Source of the DNA: Chryseobacterium sp. JM1
GTDB lineage: Bacteria > Bacteroidota > Bacteroidia > Flavobacteriales > Weeksellaceae
Reading direction: 5' to 3'
Length of the DNA stretch: 64,000 bases
NCBI RefSeq assembly: GCF_000737715.1
Contig: NZ_JPRN01000001.1
Location: forward strand, 459,751 to 523,750
Every line of letters starts with the position of its first letter. Within the stretch, counting starts at the first letter, position 1. This document shows, in pieces, positions 7,146 through 16,251 of this stretch. The notes under the pieces were generated by a model. That model was not told the origin of the DNA. It worked only from the letters and a program-made list of their open reading frames with translations, and did no database searches. A program made the position numbers and the translations under genes.

Positions 7146-8384
7146 ATGATCTCCATGAAAAATTTCAATATTAAAGCCGTACTGTTTTTGAACTATTTTG
7201 TTTTCGCGATTCTTTTGAATTCCGTGGGAACCGTTATTCTGCAGGTACAGCAAAACTTCGGAATCTCAAAATCTTCAGCCAGTGTTCTGGAAGGATTTAA
7301 AGATCTCCCGATTGCCATATGTTCATTTATTTTGGCGTCATTTCTGCCGAAAATAGGGATTAAAAATTCCATGCTTATTGCCCTTTTTCTGGTGAGCTGT
7401 ATGTGTTTTGTGATGCCGTTTTCCAATGACTTCTGGTTTTTCAAACTGTTATTTGCCATTGTGGGAATTTCATTTGCATTAATAAAAATCTCAGTTTTTA
7501 CTTCTATTGGTCTTGTAACGGACACCGATAAAGAGCATTCAAGCTTTATGGGCTTTCTGGAAGGTTTCTTTATGATTGGTGTACTGGCGGGAAATGTTCT
7601 TTTCAGTCTGTTCATTGATGATCATAATCCGAAATCGACTCAGTGGCTGAACGTATATTGGGTGTTGGGCGCCGTTTCTACCTTATCATTTTTGTTTTTA
7701 TTCTTTTCAAAATTGAATGAAAGCGAGGCTAGGAGTGAGAAAACCGATTTGCTGGGAGATCTGAAAAACAGTATCAGCTTGTTCAGCTATAAAAAAGTAT
7801 TGTTTTTTCTCCTGTGTGCTTTCCTGTTTGTACTGGTAGAACAGAGTTTCCAGACATGGACACCTACTTTTTATAAAGAAATTCTAAAACTTCCGACGTC
7901 GATGAGTATTCAGGCCGGAGCTGTTTTAGCCGGAGCTTTTGCACTGGGAAGATTTTTATCAGGCTTTTTCTCCAAGAAATTCAGCTGGATCTATGTGGTT
8001 TCCTTTTGCGTGATTGGTTTTGCGGTAAGTATTATTCTGGTTCTGCCATTAACGCACAATATTCAGATTGATAAAGGAACAGGTTGGTTTAATGCTCCGC
8101 TTGTCGTGTATTTATTTCCTTTGATGGGAGGTTTGTTGGCACCGATTTATCCAAGTATCAATTCTGTGATCCTGGCATCCATTCCAAAATATTTACACAG
8201 TGCGATGGCCGGACTGATCGTGGTTTTTTCTGCCATCGGAGGAACGATAGGTTCTATGATCACCGGTTTTGTATTTCAGGAATTCAGCGGACAGCAGGCG
8301 TTTTATCTTTCGTTGATCCCGCTTTCATTGCTGATCATTTCGGCGATTTTCATGAATAAATTAAAAATAAATCCTAAGAAATAA
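7146..8384 (+). CDS. MFS sugar transporter (likely inner-membrane disaccharide importer)
   Basis: A 412-residue protein with about 12 hydrophobic helices and a central charged loop near residues 195-215, the layout of the major facilitator superfamily; it resembles the FucP-like sugar-proton symporter branch. The trehalase gene begins 2 bases after its stop, so the two are almost certainly co-transcribed and the substrate is probably trehalose. The first ATG is at 7146; the ATG at 7155 (MKNFNIKAV) is an equally plausible start. The substrate is inferred from the operon. Confidence 0.85.
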   Translation: MISMKNFNIKAVLFLNYFVFAILLNSVGTVILQVQQNFGISKSSASVLEGFKDLPIAICSFILASFLPKIGIKNSMLIALFLVSCMCFVMPFSNDFWFFKLLFAIVGISFALIKISVFTSIGLVTDTDKEHSSFMGFLEGFFMIGVLAGNVLFSLFIDDHNPKSTQWLNVYWVLGAVSTLSFLFLFFSKLNESEARSEKTDLLGDLKNSISLFSYKKVLFFLLCAFLFVLVEQSFQTWTPTFYKEILKLPTSMSIQAGAVLAGAFALGRFLSGFFSKKFSWIYVVSFCVIGFAVSIILVLPLTHNIQIDKGTGWFNAPLVVYLFPLMGGLLAPIYPSINSVILASIPKYLHSAMAGLIVVFSAIGGTIGSMITGFVFQEFSGQQAFYLSLIPLSLLIISAIFMNKLKINPKK

Positions 8385-8386
8385 TA

Positions 8387-9865
8387 ATGAATAAACAGCT
8401 TTACATAAACGAAATCCAGACTCTTTTTGATGATGTACAGAGAGCAGAGATCTTTGAAGACCAGAAGATGATGACTGATGCTGTTCCGATGTTTCCTGTT
8501 TCGGAGATCAATGCGGAATACGAAAAGAAAAAGGGAAGTCAGGGATTTGATCTGAAAGATTTTGTGATGGCGAATTTTGATTTCCTGGGAGCGAAAATTT
8601 CTATCCACAGAGAAGATCAGTTGCCGATTGAACAGCATATTGAAAAACTTTGGGATGAACTGACGCGCACCGCTTATGAAGAGAAAGGAACCTTACTGAA
8701 ACTTCCGAAGCCTTATATCGTACCGGGAGGGCGTTTCAATGAATTCTTTTACTGGGACAGTTATTTCATTATGCTTGGGTTGCAGGTTTCGGGGAGAACG
8801 GAAATGATGGAGAACATTGTAGAAAACTGTTCTTATTTAATTCAGAATGTAGGATTTGTGCCGAATGCGAGCAGAACCCATTTCCTGAGCCGTTCACAGC
8901 CACCGTATTTTTCGCTGATGCTGGATCTTTTGTTTGAAACCAAAGGAGATGAAAAAATATACACCCAATATCATGATACTTTAGAGAAGGAATATGCTTT
9001 CTGGATGAATGGGGAAGAATGGCTGGAGAATGATTCCAGTGTGAAAAGAGTGGTGAAAACGAAGAACGGAGATCTTCTAAACCGTTATTATGATGCAGAA
9101 AACGCACCCCGCCCTGAAAGCTATCTGATCGATATTGAAGACAGCGACAATGCAGGCGAGGAATTTTACAGAAATATTAGAAGCGCCTGTGAATCCGGCT
9201 GGGATTTTTCCAGCAGGTGGTTTGCAGACGGAGAACATATACAGACAATAGAAACACTGAATATTGCAGAAGTAGATCTGAACAGCCTTCTATGGCATTT
9301 GGAGAAAACACTGGCCAAATCTTCAGCGCTTCTGAATCTGACAGAAAAAGAAAATTATTTTACTCAAAGAGCAGCAGGACGCAGACAGATGATCAACACT
9401 TACTTTTGGGATGAAAACACTGAATGTTATAAAGATTATCACTTAAAAAAACACAAAAACACACCGTCTGAACATATTGCTGCTCTTTACCCATTATTTT
9501 TGGGACTGGCAGACGAGGCACAGGCTGAATCTGTTGCTCAGCATATTAAAGAGAAATTCCTTTATCAGGGAGGTCTTGTAACGACTACAAAGAAAACCGG
9601 CCAGCAGTGGGATCTTCCTAATGCATGGGCACCCTATCAGTGGTTAGGTTACAAAGCAATGAAGAATTATGGTTTCGATGAACTGGCTGAGGAAATTAAA
9701 AATAACTGGTGTAAGAATGTGGAAAGGGTCTACAGCAACACCGGAAAATTAATGGAAAAATACAACGCGCTAGACACGGAAACCATTGCGGGAGGAGGAG
9801 AGTACCCGAATCAGGACGGATTCGGATGGACAAACGGGGTCTATCTCAAATTAAAACAAAACTAA
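8387..9865 (+). CDS. Trehalase, glycoside hydrolase family 37, cytoplasmic
   Basis: A 492-residue enzyme that hydrolyses trehalose to two glucose. Both family signatures are visible: PGGRFNEFFYWDSY at about 113-126 and QWDLPNAWAP at about 407-416. By family knowledge the catalytic acid is Asp273 in ESGWDFSSRW, and the base is Glu472 in the GGGEYPNQDGFGWTNG segment. There is no signal peptide, so it acts in the cytoplasm on sugar brought in by the MFS transporter. It is the central gene of a three-gene operon, with the receptor gene 20 bases downstream. Confidence 0.93.
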   Translation: MNKQLYINEIQTLFDDVQRAEIFEDQKMMTDAVPMFPVSEINAEYEKKKGSQGFDLKDFVMANFDFLGAKISIHREDQLPIEQHIEKLWDELTRTAYEEKGTLLKLPKPYIVPGGRFNEFFYWDSYFIMLGLQVSGRTEMMENIVENCSYLIQNVGFVPNASRTHFLSRSQPPYFSLMLDLLFETKGDEKIYTQYHDTLEKEYAFWMNGEEWLENDSSVKRVVKTKNGDLLNRYYDAENAPRPESYLIDIEDSDNAGEEFYRNIRSACESGWDFSSRWFADGEHIQTIETLNIAEVDLNSLLWHLEKTLAKSSALLNLTEKENYFTQRAAGRRQMINTYFWDENTECYKDYHLKKHKNTPSEHIAALYPLFLGLADEAQAESVAQHIKEKFLYQGGLVTTTKKTGQQWDLPNAWAPYQWLGYKAMKNYGFDELAEEIKNNWCKNVERVYSNTGKLMEKYNALDTETIAGGGEYPNQDGFGWTNGVYLKLKQN

Positions 9866-9885
9866 CTCTATAAAAATCATTTGCT

Positions 9886-12342
9886 ATGAAAAAAAGATCG
9901 ATATTTTTAATGGCTGCCACCGCTACGCTGTACTTTAACAATGCGTATGCCCAGGAAACCTCTCAGGATTCCATCAAGACGTCATCCATAGACCAGATCG
10001 TTATTACCGGAAACTCCGGCCCGAAAAAGAAAATAGAATCAAGCACCGCCATCTCTACGTTTACGGCCAAAGAGATTCAGAAGCAGAACCCTATCAGTGC
10101 AGCCGCTCTTTTACAGAGGGTTCCGGGATTTGCTGTGGAAACTTCCGGTGGTGAAGTGGGGAACAACCTTTTTGCAAGAGGGATTCCTTCTGCAGGAGCT
10201 TATGAATTCGTGCAGGTTCAGGAAGACGGACTTCCTGTGTTTGAAGACGGAGCACTTCAGTTTGCGAATGCGGATAATTTTTTCCGTGTAGATAATACGG
10301 TGAGCCGTCTGGAAGCACTGAGAGGAGGTTCAGGTTCTATTTATGCGAACAATTCTCCCGGAGGATTGATCAACTTTATTTCCAAAGAAGGAAGTAATGA
10401 TTTTAAAGGAACGGCTAAGCTTGAAACCAGTACTTACGGCCTGATGCGTACAGACATGAATGTAGGCGGTGCTTTGGTGAAGGATAAATTATTCTTTAAC
10501 GTCGGCGGCTTCTACAGAACAGATAACGGAATCAGAAAGACAGGTTTCAGAGCCAATAATGGTGGACAGATCAGAATGAATCTTAAATATGTCTTTGATA
10601 AAGGTTACGCTAAAGTCTATTACAAAAAACTGGACGACAGGAATACATTCTACCTTCCGATTCCATTATTACAGGACGGGGACAAACTTAAGGAATTCCC
10701 TGGTTTTGATGCCAACTACGGAACTTACAGTTACAGAGGCGTAAGTCAGCTTAATATTCCACAGGCCGGCGGCGGATTTTTTAAGAGAGATCTTGAAAAC
10801 GGAATTCACCCGAAAGTAGATGTAGTAGGCGCAGAATTTAAATATGATCTTGGAAATAATTTCAGCGTTCTGAACAAGACGAGATATACCAATATCAATA
10901 TGGAATATACGGGAATGTTCCCGGCAGGAGCTCCTAAGCTGGCTTCCGATTATGCGACTAAACCTGCCGATCAGGGTGGTTTGGGAATGAGCAATTATCA
11001 GTATTCTCTGGTGAGCAATGGGGCTATTGTGAATCCTCAGTATATTCAGAAATTAGGATTCTGGGCGATTGATAAGCAGATGAATAATTTCGTGAATGAT
11101 TTACAGTTCAATTACAAATTCGACAAAGGAAGTGTAACGGCAGGTTTCTATAAATCAAACTGGAAATCTCATCAGTACTGGAACTGGAGCAATGTTTTAG
11201 CGACTGCTTCTGATAAACCGGAGCTTTTAAATTTGGTGAATCCGTCTATGAGTCCTTCGGCTACAGGATATTCTCAGACTTACAATGGGGTGAAAGATAT
11301 GTCTTTTCTGATCAGAGATTCCCAGATCCAGGGAAGTCTTAATGATGCGTATCTGAATTTTGATTATAATGTTACAGAGGACTTAAGCCTTAATGCAGGA
11401 ATGCGTTACAGCCGTGATTATTATAAAGGATATGGAGTCAATACAACAACTGCGAATCTGAATAATTCCGGTTTAACGACTGACGGAACCCACAGTTTTG
11501 CAACGACTACGGCAGATGATAATATGGCGGTGCTGGGTAATAAATATACCTACTGGACTTATGATATCAACAAAGTATCTTATACATTGGCCGCGAATTA
11601 CAAGCTTAATAAAGGAAATGCAGTATACGCCCGTTTCTCTCACGGTTTCAGATCTCCAAATGAAGAAGCTTACTACAATAATATGTCAGATCTGAGCGCG
11701 ATCAAAGCAGTTGATACCAATCAGCTTGAAGTAGGATATAAATATTATTCACGTACTTTCGATATCGGGATCATTCCTTTCTATTCTACGCTTAAAAACC
11801 TTTCGTTTACTGATGTATTCTCAGACGGAACTTCAGAAAATAAATTCGCCAACACAACGAACTTCGGGGTAGAAATCGAAGGATACACAAGACTGTTCAA
11901 CAATATCCTTGAAGTAACTTTCAACGGTACGATTCAAAATCCGAAATACAAAGACTTCGTAGGAAAAAATGCAGATGGAACTACTTTTGACTACGATGGA
12001 AACACGGTGAGAAGAATGCCTAAGTTCTATTTCAATATCTCTCCTGCAGTGAATATCACAAAAGAATGGAGAGCTTACGTAAGCATGAACTATTATGGAA
12101 AACGTTTCCAGAACGAAGGAAATACGGATGATAATGTTCTGCCTTCATTCACTGAAGTGGGTGCCGGAATGTCTTATCAGTTAGGGAAAATACGTTTTGC
12201 AGTGGACGGAACGAATATCTTTAACACGATTGGCATCACAGAAGGAGATCCAAGATCCCAGACTGCAGCCGGAACGAATATCAGAATGGCTAGACCAATC
12301 ATGGGCGCTGCTGCAAGAGCATCCATTACATTAGATTTTTAA
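9886..12342 (+). CDS. TonB-dependent outer-membrane receptor, likely for trehalose-type sugar
   Basis: An 818-residue receptor. A signal peptide (cleavage after AYAQ, about residue 22) precedes a plug domain (IDQIVITGNS, then FARGIP and the LRGGSGSIYANNSPGGLINF region) and a beta-barrel ending in the aromatic C-terminus ITLDF. It lacks the N-terminal carboxypeptidase-like domain common in SusC proteins, and no SusD gene follows, so it is a classical small-ligand receptor. Its place behind the trehalase suggests that it carries trehalose or a close relative across the outer membrane. Confidence 0.88.
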   Translation: MKKRSIFLMAATATLYFNNAYAQETSQDSIKTSSIDQIVITGNSGPKKKIESSTAISTFTAKEIQKQNPISAAALLQRVPGFAVETSGGEVGNNLFARGIPSAGAYEFVQVQEDGLPVFEDGALQFANADNFFRVDNTVSRLEALRGGSGSIYANNSPGGLINFISKEGSNDFKGTAKLETSTYGLMRTDMNVGGALVKDKLFFNVGGFYRTDNGIRKTGFRANNGGQIRMNLKYVFDKGYAKVYYKKLDDRNTFYLPIPLLQDGDKLKEFPGFDANYGTYSYRGVSQLNIPQAGGGFFKRDLENGIHPKVDVVGAEFKYDLGNNFSVLNKTRYTNINMEYTGMFPAGAPKLASDYATKPADQGGLGMSNYQYSLVSNGAIVNPQYIQKLGFWAIDKQMNNFVNDLQFNYKFDKGSVTAGFYKSNWKSHQYWNWSNVLATASDKPELLNLVNPSMSPSATGYSQTYNGVKDMSFLIRDSQIQGSLNDAYLNFDYNVTEDLSLNAGMRYSRDYYKGYGVNTTTANLNNSGLTTDGTHSFATTTADDNMAVLGNKYTYWTYDINKVSYTLAANYKLNKGNAVYARFSHGFRSPNEEAYYNNMSDLSAIKAVDTNQLEVGYKYYSRTFDIGIIPFYSTLKNLSFTDVFSDGTSENKFANTTNFGVEIEGYTRLFNNILEVTFNGTIQNPKYKDFVGKNADGTTFDYDGNTVRRMPKFYFNISPAVNITKEWRAYVSMNYYGKRFQNEGNTDDNVLPSFTEVGAGMSYQLGKIRFAVDGTNIFNTIGITEGDPRSQTAAGTNIRMARPIMGAAARASITLDF

Positions 12343-12365
12343 ACTTATATTTATTTTCTTCATAA

Positions 12366-12398
12366 AAAAACCGTCAGGATATTTTCTGGCGGTTTTGA
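12366..12398 (+). terminator. Terminator of the trehalose-type operon
   Basis: An 11-bp stem AAAACCGTCAG / CTGGCGGTTTT (one G-T pair) with an 8-base loop and following T-rich sequence, 24 bases after the receptor stop. Confidence 0.88.
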
Positions 12399-12410
12399 TT
12401 TTTTTATGGG

Positions 12411-12626
12411 AAAGATCCAAGAGGCAAGAGCCAGGAATCAAGATTTTAAATATCAGATATGAGACTGAGATTAGAAAATATCAATGGTGAATTTTGCTTT
12501 GCAAGTGAATGGTGAATTTTAGCAACTCATAAATTTCCATGATGCGGGTTTCGCGGCTCGAACTAGTAACTAGCAACTGTCAACCAGCAACCAAACCCTC
12601 CAACTTGAAAAGCTCGTATCTCAAAT
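12411..12626. repeat. Dispersed mosaic intergenic repeat, copy 1
   Basis: A non-coding block between convergent genes built from words that recur in other gaps of this window: CAAGAGCCAGGAATCAAGA, GGTGAATTTTGCTTTGCAAG, TCGAAC...AACTGTCAACCAGCAAC, CTCCAACTT. Related blocks are at 16036, 17160, 17905, 25139 and 26255. No gene was seen. Confidence 0.75.
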
Positions 12627-13265
12627 CTACTTAAAAAACGGATTATACTGCTTCTCAAACCCGATCGTCGTAGGATTTCCGTGGCCTGAGAACACCTGAG
12701 TTTCGTCGTCCAGAATAAACAATTTATGGGTGATACCGTCGATTAATTGTTCATAGTTTCCTTTGTAAAGATCGGTTCTTCCGATGCTGCCTTCGAAAAG
12801 AACATCGCCGGAGATCATGAATTTCTGGTTGTCGTTATGATAGACTACGCTTCCCGGAGAATGTCCCGGAACGTGGTAGATTTTAAATTGTTCTCCATCC
12901 AGTTCAAGCACATCGCCTTCATTGACGTAAGTGATATCTACTTTTACAGGATCTAACGTGAATCCGAATCTCATTCCGCTGGCCTGAAGCATATCCAGTA
13001 CATCCTGATCTTCCTGATGCATATGGACAGGAACTTTGAAGGTGTCAAAAGCCCATTGAAGCCCTAAAACATGGTCAATATGAGCATGGGTCAGAAGAAT
13101 CTTTTCGATCTTCAGTCCGTTTTCAGAAATGAAGCTTTCTATTGCTTTGGTTTCCTGCTCATTCATATTCCCCGGATCTATCAGCCAGGCATTTTTATTT
13201 TCGTTGTAAACGATATAGGTGTTTTCACTGGCAAAATTGACTACGAAGCCCTGAATCTGAAGCAT
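12627..13265 (-). CDS. MBL-fold metallo-hydrolase (glyoxalase II-like)
   Basis: A 212-residue metallo-beta-lactamase-fold hydrolase. The metal motif HAHIDH lies near residue 60, followed by HVPGHSPGSV near 135 and FSGHGNPT near the C-terminus, the ligand pattern of glyoxalase II-like enzymes. It has no signal peptide, so it is cytoplasmic. The family hydrolyses thioesters such as S-lactoylglutathione, but many short members have other substrates, so the exact reaction is open. Confidence 0.88.
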   Translation of the reverse strand: MLQIQGFVVNFASENTYIVYNENKNAWLIDPGNMNEQETKAIESFISENGLKIEKILLTHAHIDHVLGLQWAFDTFKVPVHMHQEDQDVLDMLQASGMRFGFTLDPVKVDITYVNEGDVLELDGEQFKIYHVPGHSPGSVVYHNDNQKFMISGDVLFEGSIGRTDLYKGNYEQLIDGITHKLFILDDETQVFSGHGNPTTIGFEKQYNPFFK

Positions 13266-13335
13266 AACTGATTTTTTTTATTTCAAAAATACGATATTAT
13301 TAAGAAAATCCCGATTTTTCGTTATCTTCGTCATA

Positions 13336-14550
13336 ATGAAAACTTTGCGCATACTTTTACTCTCTTTGGGCGGACTGGTTTTTGGTCAGAATATCCAGAG
13401 CATCCAGCTTTTTAATCCGCAGACGAACGATGAAACACCTGTTATCAAGTTCGGTGAACAACTGGTTTTAAGCTTTGACGACCTTACCAATGCCAGCGAG
13501 ATCTACAGATACACGATCAAACATTACGACAGAAACTGGAATGATGACAATCTGTTTTTTACAGAAATTGCCAATGGAAGTTTAAACGGGCTTCTGGATC
13601 AGTTCCAATATTCTTTCAATACGTTGCAGCCTTATACCCATTATAAGCTAACATTCCCGAATGATAAAATACAGCCGAAGATCTCAGGAAATTTTGAGCT
13701 GATTGTTTTTAAAGATTCAGCAGACAAACCTCTTTTCAAAAGACGTTTTTATCTGGTGGAAGATGCGGCAACTATCGCTTTGAATATCTCAAGAATTGCA
13801 GATGCCAAAAATCCCAATGTGAACCAAAGGGTAGAAGTAAAAGCAACTTCAAAAGGAGGAGACCTTTCTTCTAATGTCAATTCAATGACCTTGAATGTGA
13901 TGCAGAATAACAACCCGAATGTGGTCGTTAATAGTCTGAAACCAAGTGCAACCTTAGGAAACCAGCTGCTTTTTCAGCAAATGAATTTAACATTCCCCGG
14001 CAATAATGAATTCTATTATTTCGATAACAAGAATATGAATATGGCTGCAGATATGGTGAGAGCTACGGAATTGAAAGACGGGATCAATCAGACGTATCTG
14101 CATCCGGTATGGGCTTTCCCTCTGAATTATCAATATCAGCCTGACGTAAACGGAGCATGGTATTACAGAAGAAATGATTTGGGACTGGAAAGAAATGCAG
14201 AAAGAGAAGGAGATTATTCCTGGGTGTATTTTTCTCTTGATTCCGATCCTGTGGATAAAGAAATTTATGTACTGGGAGGTTTTAATAATTTTAAACCAAG
14301 CAAAGAAAACCAGATGCAGTACGATGCAGCCAATAAAAAATATGTAGCCAGAATATTTCTGAAACAGGGTTTTTACAACTATATCCTCGCCACAAAAGAA
14401 AGCAACGGATCATTAAACTTCGGGGAGGTGAATGGTAATTTCTGGCAGACAGAAAACCTGTATCAGGCATTTTTATATTATGCTCCTTTCGGACGTAATT
14501 ATGACGGATTGATGGGGTATGGCGAATTCAGAACTCCGATTGGAAAATAA
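13336..14550 (+). CDS. Type IX secretion system plug protein (DUF5103 family)
   Basis: A 404-residue exported protein with a signal peptide ending near FGQN (about residue 18). It reads as the family first called DUF5103: an N-terminal beta domain with SFDDL, YSFNTLQPYTHYKLTFPN and FKRRFYLVED, and a C-terminal Ig-like part from about residue 270. In Flavobacterium johnsoniae a member of this family plugs the SprA translocon of the T9SS. The T9SS cargo genes elsewhere in this window fit that role. The gene is divergent from the MBL hydrolase. Confidence 0.85.
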   Translation: MKTLRILLLSLGGLVFGQNIQSIQLFNPQTNDETPVIKFGEQLVLSFDDLTNASEIYRYTIKHYDRNWNDDNLFFTEIANGSLNGLLDQFQYSFNTLQPYTHYKLTFPNDKIQPKISGNFELIVFKDSADKPLFKRRFYLVEDAATIALNISRIADAKNPNVNQRVEVKATSKGGDLSSNVNSMTLNVMQNNNPNVVVNSLKPSATLGNQLLFQQMNLTFPGNNEFYYFDNKNMNMAADMVRATELKDGINQTYLHPVWAFPLNYQYQPDVNGAWYYRRNDLGLERNAEREGDYSWVYFSLDSDPVDKEIYVLGGFNNFKPSKENQMQYDAANKKYVARIFLKQGFYNYILATKESNGSLNFGEVNGNFWQTENLYQAFLYYAPFGRNYDGLMGYGEFRTPIGK

Positions 14551-14576
14551 ATTTTGCATTCAATTTTAAAAATAGT

Positions 14577-14607
14577 AGGAGACATTCATTTGGGATGTCT
14601 CTTTTTT
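14577..14607 (+). terminator. Terminator of the T9SS plug gene
   Basis: A 7-bp stem GAGACAT / ATGTCTC, 9-base loop, then six T residues, 27 bases past the stop. Confidence 0.85.
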
Positions 14608-14644
14608 ATTGTACAGATGATTTTAGATACTATTTGTTTTCTTT

Positions 14645-14910
14645 TTTAACCACAGATTTCACAGATGTACACAGATGATTGTGTTTATTTGTGCAGATCA
14701 TTTGTGGCATTCGTGTTTAAATATTAATCACCGTTCAAAATTCTTTGAATTTTTTAACTTATGCGTACTTCTTAAACATTATCTATTCAACTTAAAAAAC
14801 TGAAGTGTTCAAAAACTTTTGTGCCTTTTGTGGTTTAAATAATATTTTTTTTAATCACAGATGATTGTGTTTATTTGTGCAGATTATTTGTGGCATTTGT
14901 GTTTAAAATC
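14645..14910. repeat. Intergenic repeat block with two 51-bp direct copies
   Basis: The segments 14671-14721 and 14857-14907 are 51 bases long and differ at only two positions (core ACAGATGATTGTGTTTATTT). The spacer has CAAAATTCTTTGAATTTT and a TTTTGTGGTTTAAAT motif, both also found in variant form at 41070-41250. Together with neighbouring bases this accounts for the 400-base gap before hemH. No gene was seen. Confidence 0.85.
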
Positions 14911-14915
14911 CAGTC

Positions 14916-14948
14916 AATAAAAAAAGGAACTGTATAAAACAGCTCCTT
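14916..14948 (-). terminator. Terminator of hemH (minus strand)
   Basis: Read on the minus strand, a 10-bp stem AAGGAGCTGT / ACAGTTCCTT with one mismatch and a 5-base loop is followed by seven T residues. It lies 5 bases past the hemH stop. Confidence 0.85.
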
Positions 14949-14953
14949 ATATT

Positions 14954-16006
14954 TTAGACCAGATAAAAGTCATTCAGTTTTTCTTCGCAGAGGATTTTTA
15001 CTACGTCGATCCAGCGGTCTTCATCATTCAGACAGGGAATATAATGGAAGTTTTCTCCGCCTCCATGCTGAAACTGTTCTTTACCTTCTACTGAAATTTC
15101 TTCCAGAGTTTCCAGACAGTCTGAAACGAAGGCAGGACACACAACGGCCAGATTTTTCACTCCTTTTTTAGGAATCGTTTCTAATGTTTCATCCGTGTAA
15201 GGTTCTATCCATTTGTCTTTTCCCAATCTTGACTGGAAAGAAACAATGGTTTTTTCTTTCGGAAGACCCATTTTAGCGATAACAGCTTCTGTAGTTTTAT
15301 AGCACTGATGTCTGTAGCAATAAGCATTGTGAGTATCCACCTGGCTGTTGATACAGTTGGCATCATCAATTTTACAGGTCTTTGACGGATCTGTTTTGTA
15401 AAGATGTCTTTCCGGAACACCATGGTAGGAGAACTGTAAAGCATCAAAATTTTCAGGAAGTTTTTCCTTAATACTTTCTGCCAGACAGTTGATATAAATG
15501 TCCCTGTTGTAGAAAGGCTGTATATAATTGATTTTTACTTTCGGAAATTTCTTTTTACGGACTTCCTCTGCTTTCTCAATCACTGTTTCTGTGGTGCTCA
15601 TCGCATATTGCGGATACAGAGGAAACAGAACAATCTCTGAAACTCCCTGATCCACCAGTTTTTGAATTCCGGCTTCAATACTGGGCTGAGCATATCTCAT
15701 CCCGATTTCCACAGGAACATCCACTATTTTTTGCAGTTTTTTCTGAATCTTTTCAGTGATGACAACTAAGGGCGAACCTTCATCTGTCCATACTGTTTTA
15801 TAGGCTTCTGCAGATTTTGCAGGTCTTGTTTTAAGAATAACTCCCTGAACCAGTAGAGCGCGGAAAATCCAGCGGTAATCAATGACCTTTTCATCCATTA
15901 AAAATTCGTCAAGATATTCCTTTACATCATTTACCGCCGTGGATCTTGGCGATCCCAGATTTACTAATAAAATTCCTTTCTTTGAATTTAGGGATTCTTT
16001 CTGCAA
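14954..16006 (-). CDS. hemH: Ferrochelatase
   Basis: A 350-residue enzyme that inserts ferrous iron into protoporphyrin IX, the last step of haem synthesis. GILLVNLGSP opens the domain, FSYHGVPERH holds the conserved catalytic His, and CPAFVSDCLETLEEI is the usual C-terminal motif with its active-site Glu. The only usable start in frame is TTG at 16006: a TAA stop lies a few codons upstream and the next Met is too far into the domain. The cysteines in SKTCKIDDANC are extra to the minimal enzyme. Confidence 0.93.
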   Translation of the reverse strand: MQKESLNSKKGILLVNLGSPRSTAVNDVKEYLDEFLMDEKVIDYRWIFRALLVQGVILKTRPAKSAEAYKTVWTDEGSPLVVITEKIQKKLQKIVDVPVEIGMRYAQPSIEAGIQKLVDQGVSEIVLFPLYPQYAMSTTETVIEKAEEVRKKKFPKVKINYIQPFYNRDIYINCLAESIKEKLPENFDALQFSYHGVPERHLYKTDPSKTCKIDDANCINSQVDTHNAYCYRHQCYKTTEAVIAKMGLPKEKTIVSFQSRLGKDKWIEPYTDETLETIPKKGVKNLAVVCPAFVSDCLETLEEISVEGKEQFQHGGGENFHYIPCLNDEDRWIDVVKILCEEKLNDFYLV

Positions 16007-16035
16007 AACTTTCTTTTTTTAATTATAATTTCAAT

Positions 16036-16251
16036 TGATGGGGTTCAAGATTTGAGAACCAGGATGCAAGAGCCAAGAATCAAGAATCAAGATTTTAGAC
16101 ATGAGACCAGAGACGTAAGACTTGCTTTAGCATTAACAAGGTTCGGCGTACGGGTTACGAGGTTCGAACCAGCAACTGTCAACCAGCAACTAAACTTTGA
16201 ACCCATATACTCTAAAACGCTCCAACCCTCATACGCTCCAACTCAAAACCA
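16036..16251. repeat. Dispersed mosaic intergenic repeat, copy 2
   Basis: Non-coding block between hemH and the Nfu gene. Words shared with 12411-12626 include CAAGAGCCAAGAATCAAGA, TTCGAACCAGCAACTGTCAA and CTCCAAC. It runs right up to the Nfu stop codon. Confidence 0.75.
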
